Assembly (NCBI RefSeq): GCF_902167145.1
Contig: NC_050098.1
Location: 30,126,501 to 30,190,500 of the forward strand
DNA: 64,000 nucleotides
Reading direction: 5' to 3'
From: Zea mays
Lineage: Eukaryota > Streptophyta > Magnoliopsida > Poales > Poaceae
In this document: piece after piece, positions 54,338 through 64,000 of the stretch
Numbering within the stretch: the first letter of the stretch is position 1
Layout of the letters: every line of letters starts with the position of its first letter
The notes under the pieces: generated by a model
Database searches by the model: none
What the model was told of the DNA's origin: nothing
The model's input: the letters and a program-made list of their open reading frames with translations, nothing else
Program-made: the position numbers and the translations under genes

Positions 54338-54994
54338 GTGTCACACCCGGGTTTAAGGGGGCACCAAACCCGGACGCGAAAAACCAAATGTGTGCTGCTA
54401 GGATCAAGTCTCACACAGAAACGAATATCACATCATTAATATATAACATAATTCTATACAAAATAATTAAATAATTATATCATAGAAGACAACGATCCAG
54501 CAACCAAAGTTGACTGGGGGACGACGGCCTAGACCTCTCACGAACTCATCGCGACATCCTTCATGCTCCTCATCTTGTAGTACCTGTCCTTGACTTGGGG
54601 GATAAGAGTACAACAAGGGTGAGCTCACATACATTCATCGCTCTACAAGTTGTGGGGAATAATATGCATGAGCTCACTGGTGGTGTCACATGTGAAGTGT
54701 AAGGCTTACCAAAGGAGATGGTTAAAGCTGAGCATTGCTTTTAAAGTTAGTCAAAGTTTTATTAGCAGTTACTAAGTGTAAGTAGATACCAACCCAATTA
54801 AGTAAGAGATCAAAATTAATAATAACACCCACAATGCAATGCATATGACAAATTAAGTTTAGTTCCATAGTTTAATCATGTGAGGGTCCGAGCCGCTCGT
54901 GACCGTGAGCACGACTGATATACCTGTTTTACACTCTGCAGAGGTTGCACATCTTTACCCACAAGTCGTGTTACCCATTTTTCCAAAGGACCGC
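54338..54994 (+). mobile_element. LTR-like sequence G, interrupted by element D
   Basis: Starts TGTCACACCCGGGTTTAAGG, the TGTCACACCC opening common in grass gypsy LTRs. It runs 657 bp and is cut at 54994 by the 5' LTR of element D. The continuation would lie to the right of D, outside the window. No ORF. Confidence 0.45.
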
Positions 54995-56243
54995 TGAAAG
55001 GGAAATGTGCCCTTGGGCCATTTCTATAATTGTTTTGATGATTAGATGTCCAACATATTGTTTTAAACTCATATGTGGTAATTAGGTGAGAAGTGCACAT
55101 CAAAGAATAAGGTATGTTTCTAGACTTAGTAAATTGTTTTTTGGGTACTAACATGTTTATCTAAGTGCTAGAGACATTGCCAAGAAAAGAGGAAAAGAGT
55201 TGGAGGAGAATTGGCTGTGATCAGCCGATCCAGCACCAGCCTGTGGCACACCAGACTGTCCGGTGGTGCACCGGACAGTGTCCGATGCCCAGGCTGGCCC
55301 GGTGGCGAACTTGCCGCTCTTGGAAAAAAGCACAGGCGCCGTGGCTAAAAATCACCGGACTGCCCGGTGGTGCACCGGACTGTCCGGTGAGCCAATGGCG
55401 CTCGCGGCCAACGGTCGACAGCGCAATCAGCAAGCGATGCGTGGCCCGCGCCAACAGTCGGTTGGTCACACCGGACTGTCCGGTGCGTCAACGGGACCGA
55501 ATGGCCAACAGTTGACTGCGCCCGATAAGGAAGGAGATCGGGCACCGAACAACTACTGTTCATGTCCGGTGGTGCACCAGACTGTCTGGTGCGCCACCCG
55601 ACAGAAGGCAAGAATTGCCTACCAATTTGATCTCCAACGACACCTAGTTGCCTTGGGGCTATAAAAGGAACCCCTATACGCATGGAGCAGTACACCAAGC
55701 ATTCTCTAAACATCCTAAGACACCTAGACTCTGCCTCCACACATTTGGATCGTTGTGTTAGTGATTTGAGCTCCGTTTGAGTTGTGAACTCTCTGCGCCG
55801 TGTTTTGAGCTCAAGTCTTGGCTTATGTGCGTGTGTGTGCTGCGTTTGAGTCTTGTGTGTGTTGCTTTCCCTCCCTTACTCTTGTGCTTCTCTTATGATC
55901 AAACATTGTAAGGGCGAGAGGCTCCAACTTGTGGAGATTCCTCGCAAACGGGAAAAGACTACTGAGGAAGATAACTATGGTACTCAAAGTTGATCTTTGG
56001 ATCACTTGAGAGGGATTGAGTGCAATCCTTGACCAAAGGAGGTCACCACAATGTGGAATAGACATTGGCCGAACCACGGGATAAATCATTGTGTCTTGTG
56101 TCCATCTTCTTTGTGATTGGTTTTCTTCTAAAGTTCACACTTTAGCAACTTGGTTTTAATTGCATTAACATTTCATAACCAAGTGTTGGCTATTTAGTGT
56201 TGAATTTCACAGGATCACCTATTCACCCCTCTAGGTGCTCTCA
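54995..56243 (+). repeat. 5' LTR of element D
   Basis: 1249 bp, TGAAAGGG...GTGCTCTCA, with GGACTGTCC palindromes (55255-55600) and TATAAAAGGAACC near 55661. Confidence 0.93.
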
Positions 56244-56245
56244 AT

Positions 56246-56258
56246 TGGTATCAGAGCC
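56246..56258 (+). promoter_or_regulatory. primer-binding site of element D
   Basis: TGGTATCAGAGCC, two bases after the LTR, is the exact complement of the plant initiator-Met tRNA 3' end. Confidence 0.9.
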
Positions 56259-56293
56259 ATACTCTTCATCTAAGGGACTAACCGCTCGAAGAG

Positions 56294-58687
56294 ATGGATC
56301 CTAAGGGCAAGGGGATGGTGATCAACGACAAGGAAAAGGAGTCCCTCTTCAACGAGCCAAGAGACGACAAACCCACTGACTTAGGCTCGAGTCACAAGAA
56401 GAGGGACGGGAAGAAGAAGAGACACATCAAGAAGATTGTCTACTACGACAGTGATGCCTCCTCCTCTTCGCCAAGGGATGACGACGATGAAGACTCCTCG
56501 TCCAAACGGAAAACGGTTAACCAAAATTACTCGTTTGATTATTCTCACATCCCGTATAATTCAAATGCACATTTACTTTCTATTTCACTTGGAAAACCTC
56601 CACACTTCGATGGAGAGGATTACTCATTTTGGAGCCATAAAATGCGTAGTCATCTATTTCCCTCCATCCAAGTATTTGGAAAATTGTAGAGAATGGGATG
56701 CATTTTGATAATACTGATAATCCTGTGTTTATCAATGAACAAATTCATAAAAATGCCCAAGCCACTACTGTTTTGTTAGCATCTCTATACAGGGATGAAT
56801 ATAACAAGGTCAGCGGCTTGGACAACGCCAAACAGATTTGGGACACCCTCAAAATATCTCACGAGGGTAATGACGCCACCATGATCACCAAGATGGAACT
56901 GGTGGAAGGTGAGCTGGGGAGGTTCGCGATGATAAGGGGAGAGGAGCCAACACAAACCTACAACAGGCTCAAGACCCTGGTCAATAAAATCCGAAGCTAT
57001 AGAAGTACAAGATGGACGGATCATGACGTCGTCCGACTCATGCTCAGGTCATTTGCAGTTATTGACCCCATCTTGTAAATATTATTCGTGAGAACCCTTG
57101 GTACACCAAGATGACGCCTGAGGAAATCCTCGAAAAATTCATGACCGGGCGCATGATGGTGAAGGAGGCATGATACGTGGATGACGTCTTGAACGGTCCA
57201 CTTCCCATCTACGAGCTGTAGCCCGTTGCTCTCAAAGCAACCAGCAGCAGGGAGGCGCTACCCAGCAAGGTAGCACAAGTGGAGGCTGCCGGGCTCAACG
57301 AGGATGAGATGGCACTCATCATCAAGCGTTTCAAGACCGCACTAAAAGGACAAAAGGAGTACCCAACAAGAACAAGTCAAGGAGAAAATGCTCCTACTTT
57401 AAATACAGTAAGACTGGTCATTTTATAGCTCAATGTCCTAATAATGAGAATGACCAGGCATAAGAAAAGCATGGGAAGAAGGAGAAAAAGAAGAACTATA
57501 GGAAGGCAAAGGGCGAGGCACACCTTGGAAAGGAATGAGACTCCAACTATTCCTCATCCGACTCCAACGATGAAGGACTGGCTACCTCAGCCTTTGACAA
57601 ATCTTCGCTCTTCCCTAATGAACGCCATACATGCCTTATGGCTAAGGAGAAGAAGGTATGTATTCGGGACACTCCCAAATATATTTTTTCTAGTGATGAA
57701 GAATCATCTGATGATGAAGTAGACTATACTGATTTGTTTAAGGGATTAGATAGAACTAAGGTAGATAAAATAAATGAATTAATTGATGCTATTAACAAAA
57801 AGGATAGATTGCTAGAAAAGCAGGAAGATATTTTGTATGAGGAGCATGATAAATTTATTAGTGTTCAAAAATCTCTTGCTCTAGAAATTAAGAGAAATGA
57901 AATGCTATCCTCTGAGTTGTCTACTTGTTATGAATCTATCTCTAGCTTAAAGAATTTAAATAATGAATTAAATATTAAGCTAGAGAAAGTAAATGCAACT
58001 AGTTCATGTGTAGAGCATGTGGTTATTTGCAATCGATGTGAAGATGTTGATTTTGATGAACATGCTGCTACTATTGCTAAGCTAAATAATGATGTTGCAA
58101 GTCTTAATGATCAACTTAAGACTTGCAAAGATGATTATGAGAAACTAAAATTTGCTAGGGATGCCTACACCATTGGTAGACACCCCTCAATTAAGGATGG
58201 ACTTGGTTTTCGAAAGGAAACCAAGAACTTAACAAGACAAAGAACTTTCGATCTCAAAAAGGGGAAAGGGAAGGCTCCTATGGCTAGTAGTTCATATTCT
58301 TCACATGATCAAAAGAACCATGCTTATCTTTATGCTCATGTCAAGAAAGTTTCTCATCATGATAGGAGTTATAATCATGCTGCTTTACCTGTTTATCATG
58401 ATTCACATGCTATGTTTGCATCGAGCTCTACTTATGCTTCTGGTAGAAATAGGCCTAGGCGTAATCATGTTGTGTCTCATGCGCCTAGGAAAACATGCAA
58501 TAGTCCTACTACTGTTTATCATGCATGTAATGCTTCTTTTGTACTCTCATGCAAAAATGCAAAAGTGGTTGCTAGAAAATTGGGATCTAAATGCAAGGGA
58601 GACAAGATTTGCATTTGGGTTCCAAAAATTGTTGTGACTAACCTTGTAGGACCCAACAAGAGTTGGGTACCTAAAACCCAAGCTTAA
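56294..58687 (+). pseudogene. element D gag (broken)
   Basis: Starts MDPKGKGMVINDKEKE. A frameshift near 56660 leads to a stop at 56689. The core resumes at 56698 and shifts again near 57065. TGA (about 57170) and TAG (about 57220) follow. The zinc knuckle region (57390-57436) reads Y-F-K-Y instead of C-x2-C, so two zinc ligands are lost. The C-terminal coiled-coil half is open from 57638 to 58687 and ends KSWVPKTQA. Confidence 0.9.
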
Positions 58688-58692
58688 ATTCC

Positions 58693-61600
58693 TTGCAGGT
58701 TTATGCATCCGGGGGCTCAAGCTGGATTATCGACAGCGGATGCACAAACCACATGACGGGGGAGAATAAAATGTTCACCTCCTATGTCAAGAACATGGAT
58801 TCCCATGATACTATTATCTTTGAAGATGGGAACCAAGGCAAGGTCAAAGGTTTAGGCAAGATAGCCATCATGAATGAGTACTCAATTTCAAATGTGTTTT
58901 TAGTAGAGTCGCTCGGGTACAATTTACTGTCTGTAAGTCAATTATGTCATATGGGCTACAATTGTTTATTTACAAATGTTGTTGTATCTGTCTTTAGAAG
59001 AAGTGATGGTTCATTAGCTTTTAAGGGTGTATTAGATGGCACGCTCTATTTAGTTGATTTCTCAAAGGAGAATGCTGATCTAGATGCATGCATAATCGCT
59101 AGGACTAATATGGGCTAGCTTTGGCATCGCCATCTAGCACATGTTGGGATGAAGAACCTTCATAAACTTTTAAAGGGAGATCATGTGTTAGGACTAACCG
59201 ATGTCTGTTCTAAGAAAGACAGACCTTGTGCAGCGTGTCAAGCAGGGAAACAGGTGGGAAGCACTCATCACAACAAGAATGTGATGACAATGTCAAGACC
59301 ATTGGAACTCCTTCACATGGATCTCTTCGGCCCCGTTGCCTATCTCAGCATCGGGGGAAGTAAGTATGGTCTTGTGATAGTTGATGATTTTTCCCGCTTC
59401 ACTTTGGTATTCTTTTTGCAGGACAAATCTGAAACCCAAGGAACCCTAAAGCGCTTCTTAAGGAGAGCTCAAAATGAGTTTGAGCTAAAAGTGAAGAAGA
59501 TAAGAAGCGACAATGGGTCCGAGTTCAAGAATCTACAAGTTGAAGAGTATCTTGAGGAAGAAGGCATCAAGCACGAGTTCTTTGCTCCCTACACACCGCA
59601 GCAAAATGGTGTGGTAGAGAGGAAGAACAGGACGCTAATCGACATGGCGAGAACGATGCTTGGAGAGTACAAGACGCCTGAGCGGTTTTGGTCGGAAGCT
59701 GTGAACACAGCTTGCCATGCCATAAACCGGCTCTATCTGCACCGTCTCCTCAAGAAGACCTCCAACGAACTCCTAACTGGTAACAAACCCAATGTTTCTT
59801 ATTTCCGTGTATTTGGGAGCAAATGCTACATTCTGGTGAAGAAATGTAGACATTCCAAATTTGCTCCCAAGGCAGTAGAAGGGCTTTTACTAGGATATGA
59901 CTCAAATACAAAGGCGTATAGAGTCTTCAACAAATCATCAGGATTAGTTGAAGTCTCTAGCGATGTTGTATTTGATGAGACTAATGGCTCTCCAAGAGAG
60001 CAAGTTGATCTTGATGATGTAGATGAAGATGAGGTTCTGACCGCCGCAATGCGAACTATGGCGATAGGTGATGTGCGACCACAGGAACTACAAGAACAAG
60101 GTCAACCATCTTCCTCTACAATGGTGCATCCCCCAACTCAAGATGATGAACAGGTACCTCAAGAAGAGGGGCAGGATCAAGGGGGAGCACAGGAAGAACA
60201 GGTTATGGAGGAAGAAGCATCACAGGCCCCTCCAACTCAAGTCCGAACGACGATCCAAAGAAATCACCTCGTTGATCAGATTCTGGGTGACATCAGCAAG
60301 GGAGTAACTACTCGCTCATGATTAGCTAATTTTTGTGAGCATTACTCTTTTGTCTCTTCTATTGAGCCTTTCAGGGTAGAAGAGGCCTTGCAGGATCCGG
60401 ACTGGGTGTTGGCCATGTAGGAAGAGCTCAACAACTTCAAAAAAATGAAGTCTGAAGCCTGGTGCCACGTCCAAAGCAAAACGTTGTGGGAACCAAATGG
60501 GTGTTCCGCAACAAGCAAGACGAACACGGAGTGGTGACAAGGAACAAGGCTCAACTTGTGGAAAAAGGTTATGCCCAAGTCGCAGGTTTGGATTTTGAGG
60601 AGACTTTTGCTGCTATGGCTAGGTTAGAATCAATTCGGATTTTATTAGCCTATGCTGCTCACCATTCCTCTAAGCTGTTCCAAATGGACGTGAAGAGCGC
60701 TTTCCTCAATGGGCCAATCAAGGAGGAGGTATACGTGGAACAACCCCTAGCTTTGAGGATGACAGGTATCCTGACCACATGTATAAGCTCTCTAAGGCGC
60801 TCTATGGACTTAAGCAAGCCCCAAGAGCATGGTATGAATGCCTTAGAGATTTTCTAATTGCTAATGCTTTCAAGGTTGGAAAGCTGATCCCACTCTTTTT
60901 ACAAAGACTTGCGATGGAGATCTTTTCATTTGCCAAATATATGTCGATGACATTATATTTGGTTCTACTAACTAAAAGTCTTATAAGGAGTTTAGCAGGG
61001 TAATGATACAAAAATTTGAGATGTCGATGATGGGAGAGTTGAACTACTTCCTTGGATTTCAAGTGAAGCAACTCAAGGAAGGTACTTTCATCTCCCAAAC
61101 GAAGTACACTCAAGATCTTCTCAAGAGGTTTGGGATAAAGGATGCCAAGCCCGTGAAGACACCAATGGGAATCGACGGACATCTAGACCTCAATAAAGGA
61201 GGTAAGTCCGTTGATCAAAAGGCATACCAGCCAATGATAGGTTCATTACTTTATCTTTATGCTAGTAGAATGGATATTATGCTTAGTGTATGCATGTGTG
61301 CTAGATTTCAATCCGACTCCAAGGAATGTCACCTTGTGGCTGTTAAATGAATTCTTAGATATTTAGTTTATACACCTTGCTTTAGGATCTGGTATCTAAA
61401 GGGGTCTACCTTTGACCTAATCGGATACTCAGACTCCAACTATGCCGGGTGCAAGGTTGATAGGAAGAGTACATCAGGGACGTGCCAGTTTCTAGGAAGG
61501 TCCCTAGTGTCCTAGAGCTCCAAGAAACAAACATCCGTTGCCCTATCCACCGCTGAGGTCGAGTACATTGCCACAGGATAGTGTTGCGCGCAACTGCTTT

Positions 61601-61894
61601 GGATGAGGCAAAACCCTCCGGGACTTTGGCTACAATCTGAGCAAAGTCCCACTCCTATGTGACAATGAGAGTGCAATCCGCTTGACGGATAATCCTGTTG
61701 AACACAGCCGCACTAAGCACATAGACATTCGACATCACTTCCTGAGAGACCACCAGCAAAGGGGAGATATCAATATTTACCATATTAGCAACGAGAACTA
61801 GCTAGCCGATATCTTCACCAAGCCTTTAGATGAGAAAAGGTTCTACAGGTTGCGTAGTGAGCTAAATGTCTTAGATTCACGTAACTTGGATTGA
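58693..61894 (+). pseudogene. element D pol (broken)
   Basis: Protease IIDSGCTNHMTG at the start; a stop replaces Trp just before LWHRHLAHVG (59116-59118). The integrase stretch is open at 59149-60321 (HMDLFGPV, SDNGSEF, QNGVVERKNRTL) and ends in a TGA. The reverse transcriptase then has several frameshifts between 60415 and 61000. RNase H motifs are present but interrupted by stops (for example near 61515, 61580 and 61800). The C-terminus DSRNLD is reached at 61894. Confidence 0.9.
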
Positions 61895-62030
61895 TCTATA
61901 GCATACATGTGTTCTATGCCTTTGATCATGTTACTTTTAGCATTTACATCATTTATTGTTTATTTGTGGTGCTCAAGTTGTACAAGTCATCCCCGGACCT
62001 CACAAGTTCTTATGCAAATGATGCACATGT

Positions 62031-62675
62031 TTAGGGGGAGATGTGCTACAACTTGACTCCGTTGAGACTAACTTGTTTGTTTGAGTACACTTGAAGTAGT
62101 CTAGAAGGAACATTGAAAGGGAAAATGAACTTGGACGACGAAAAGACTTCCACTGCACTCTGGTATACGTGTATTTTATTCCAAGTTCATACTAATGCTC
62201 TCATTGCCTTTTCCTCTTATTTGACATTTTGGTGAGGCAATGAGGTTAAATGGGCCAAAACTTATCCCGTTTTGGTGCTTAATGCCAAAGGGGGAGAAAC
62301 TAAGGGACCAAAGCAAATGGATCAACCAACCACTTGTGAATTTTAAAAATAGTAGAGTTAGAATTTGTATTTTGCCCAAATGACTCTTATTACAAAATTT
62401 GGTCTCTTATGGGGAAAATTTTGATTATGGGAAAAAGGGGAGTTTTTGGCACTTGATAAATTCTTCTCTTGGATTCTTGGAATAGCTCTCTATTTGCCCA
62501 AACAAGTGTGTTTGACTTAGAAATAGGAAAAAGAGTTTGTTTTGCGAGAATAAACCAAGTGGTGGCAAAATTGATCCAAATATACCAAATACTAAGTGAA
62601 GAAAATTTGGTCTTCAATTTGCATTCTTTTGTTGCTTTTTAATGTGTTGGCATAAATCACCAAAAAGGGGGAGAT
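62031..62675 (+). promoter_or_regulatory. polypurine tract and PPT-like boxes of element D
   Basis: TTAGGGGGAG (62031), AAAGGGGGAG (62287), GAAAAAGGGGAG (62431) and AAAAAGGGGGAGAT (62662-62675), the last abutting the 3' LTR. Same arrangement as in B. Confidence 0.8.
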
Positions 62676-63804
62676 TGAAAGGGAAATGTGCCCTTGGTCC
62701 ATTTCTATAATTGTTTTAGTGATTAGATGCCCAACACATTGTTTTAAACTCACATGTGGTAATTAGGTGAGAAGTGCACATCAAAGAACAAGGTATGTTT
62801 CTAGACTTAGTAAATTGTTTTTTGGGTACTAACATGTTTATCTAAGTGCTAGAGACATTGCCAAGAAAAGAGGAAAAGAGTTGAAGGAGAATTGGCTGTG
62901 ATCAGCCAAAGCAGCACCAGCTTGTGGCACACCGGACTGTCCGGTGCCCAGGCTAGCCCGGCAGCGAACTCATCGCTCTCGGGAAAAAGCGCAGGCGCCG
63001 CGGCTAAAAATCACCGAACCGTCCGGTGGTGCACCGAACCGTCCGGTGAGCCAACGGCGCTCGCGGCCAACGGTTGGCAGCGCAGTCAGCGGGCAACGCG
63101 TGGCCCGCGCCAACGGTCAGTTGGTCACACCGGACTGTCTGGTGTGCACCTGACAGTGTCCGGTGCGCTAATGGGACCGAACGGCCAACGGTCGACTGCG
63201 CCCGATAAGGAAGGAAATCGGGCACCGGCCAACTACTGTTCATGTCCTGTGGTGCACCGGACTGTCCGGTGCGCCACCCGACATAAGGCAAGAATTGCCT
63301 TCCAATTTGATCTCCAACGGCTCCTAGCTGCCTTGAGGCTATAAAAGGGATTCCTAGGTGCATGGAGCAGTACACCAAGCATTCCCTGAACATCCTAAGA
63401 CACCTAAACTCCGCCTCCACGCATTTGGATCGTTGTGTTAGTGATTTGAGCTCCATTTGAGTTATGAACTCCCTGCGCCGTGTTTTGAGCTCAAGTCTTG
63501 GCTTGTGTGCGTGTGTGTGCTGCGTTTGAGTCTTGCATGTGTTGCTTTCCCTCCCATACTCTTGTGTTTCTCTTGTGATCAAACATTGTAAGGGCGAGAG
63601 GCTCTAACTTGTGGAGATTCCTCGTAAACGGGAAAAGACTACTGAGGAAGATAACCGTGGTACTCAAAGTTGATCTTTGGATCACTTGAGAGGGATTGAG
63701 TGCAATTCTTGACCGAAGGAGGTCACCACAATGTGGAGTAGGCATTGGCCAAACCATGGGATAAATCACTGTGTCTTGTGTCCATCTTCTTTGTGATTGG
63801 TTTT
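62676..63804 (+). repeat. 3' LTR of element D (truncated by insertion)
   Basis: Starts TGAAAGGGAAATG and follows the 5' LTR up to GTGATTGGTTTT, where the 5' LTR continues CTTCTAAAG but here TGTTGGGGGC begins. Confidence 0.92.
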
Positions 63805-64000
63805 TGTTGGGGGCATGCTTCGTCGCCGAAGATCCTGTAAGAAGAAACACCTTCGGCAGATCCCCCTAAAAGCAACACCGAAGCTACCACTTATGAAGCT
63901 TCGGCATTATCAAATGTCTCAAGACGAAGGGTGAAACCGACTTAAAGATGAGATGACTGTTTTGTCCATGAGGGTCTATGTCATAATTGTAATCTTTTGT
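63805..64000 (+). mobile_element. start of LTR element E, inserted in the 3' LTR of D
   Basis: TGTTGGGGGCATGCTTCGTC begins abruptly inside D. It is rich in CTTCGG/CCGAAG and has GAAGCTTCGGCATTA and GAAACCGACTTAA, which also occur in the minus-strand reading of solo LTR C. It continues past the window edge. The family is not named. Confidence 0.7.

Larger units (their letters stand above)
54995..63804 (+). mobile_element. Sirevirus-type Ty1-copia retrotransposon D (degenerate), 3' LTR cut by E
   Basis: 5' LTR 54995-56243, intact PBS, gag, pol, PPT cluster, 3' LTR from 62676 that stops at 63804 where another LTR begins. The 5' flank is ACCGC (54990-54994); the matching TSD lies beyond the window. 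Gag and pol are broken in many places. The two LTRs differ visibly more than those of B, so D is older. Confidence 0.93.

Overview
The window looks like a gene-poor stretch of a large grass nuclear genome, most likely maize or a close relative. The grounds are three Sirevirus-type (Opie/Ji-like) Ty1-copia elements, Helitron termini of the kind described in maize, many small grass-type MITEs and split plant genes. No bacterial, organellar, tRNA, rRNA or CRISPR feature was seen.

Two host genes are convincing. On the minus strand at 1524-3045 is a two-exon C2H2 zinc-finger/DEDD-type exonuclease-like gene (RNA exonuclease 4-like); its first coding exon is only 26 bp. On the plus strand at 48402-51446 is a three-exon Raf-like MAPKKK / HT1-type protein kinase of 368 residues. 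Both have plausible splice junctions and unbroken reading frames.

Most of the rest is mobile DNA. 6145-24999 is a nested stack in which each layer has its own perfect target-site duplication. A roughly 636-bp solo LTR (TSD ATGTG) was entered by a minus-strand Sirevirus A (6463-24676, TSD ACGGG). A was entered by a plus-strand Sirevirus B (9581-18638, TSD AAGGT). A's 3' LTR was also entered by a 535-bp non-autonomous hAT element (7014-7548, TSD TCCATGCG). B is young: its LTRs differ by about ten substitutions, its gag is open, and its pol is closed only by two stop codons. A and a third Sirevirus D (54995-63804) are heavily broken. D is inserted in older LTR-like DNA, and its own 3' LTR is cut by another LTR that starts at 63805.

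25000-48000 is accessory DNA. It holds a probable 5.2-kb Helitron (30646-35829) carrying pieces of several genes, including a PsbS-like fragment between two 122-bp direct repeats. It also holds other Helitron 3' ends, one next to a fragment resembling NOP53, a decayed copia reverse transcriptase/RNase H, a (TA)42/(GA)18 microsatellite, and a cluster of MITEs just upstream of the kinase gene.

All family names come from motif recognition by eye. No database search was run.
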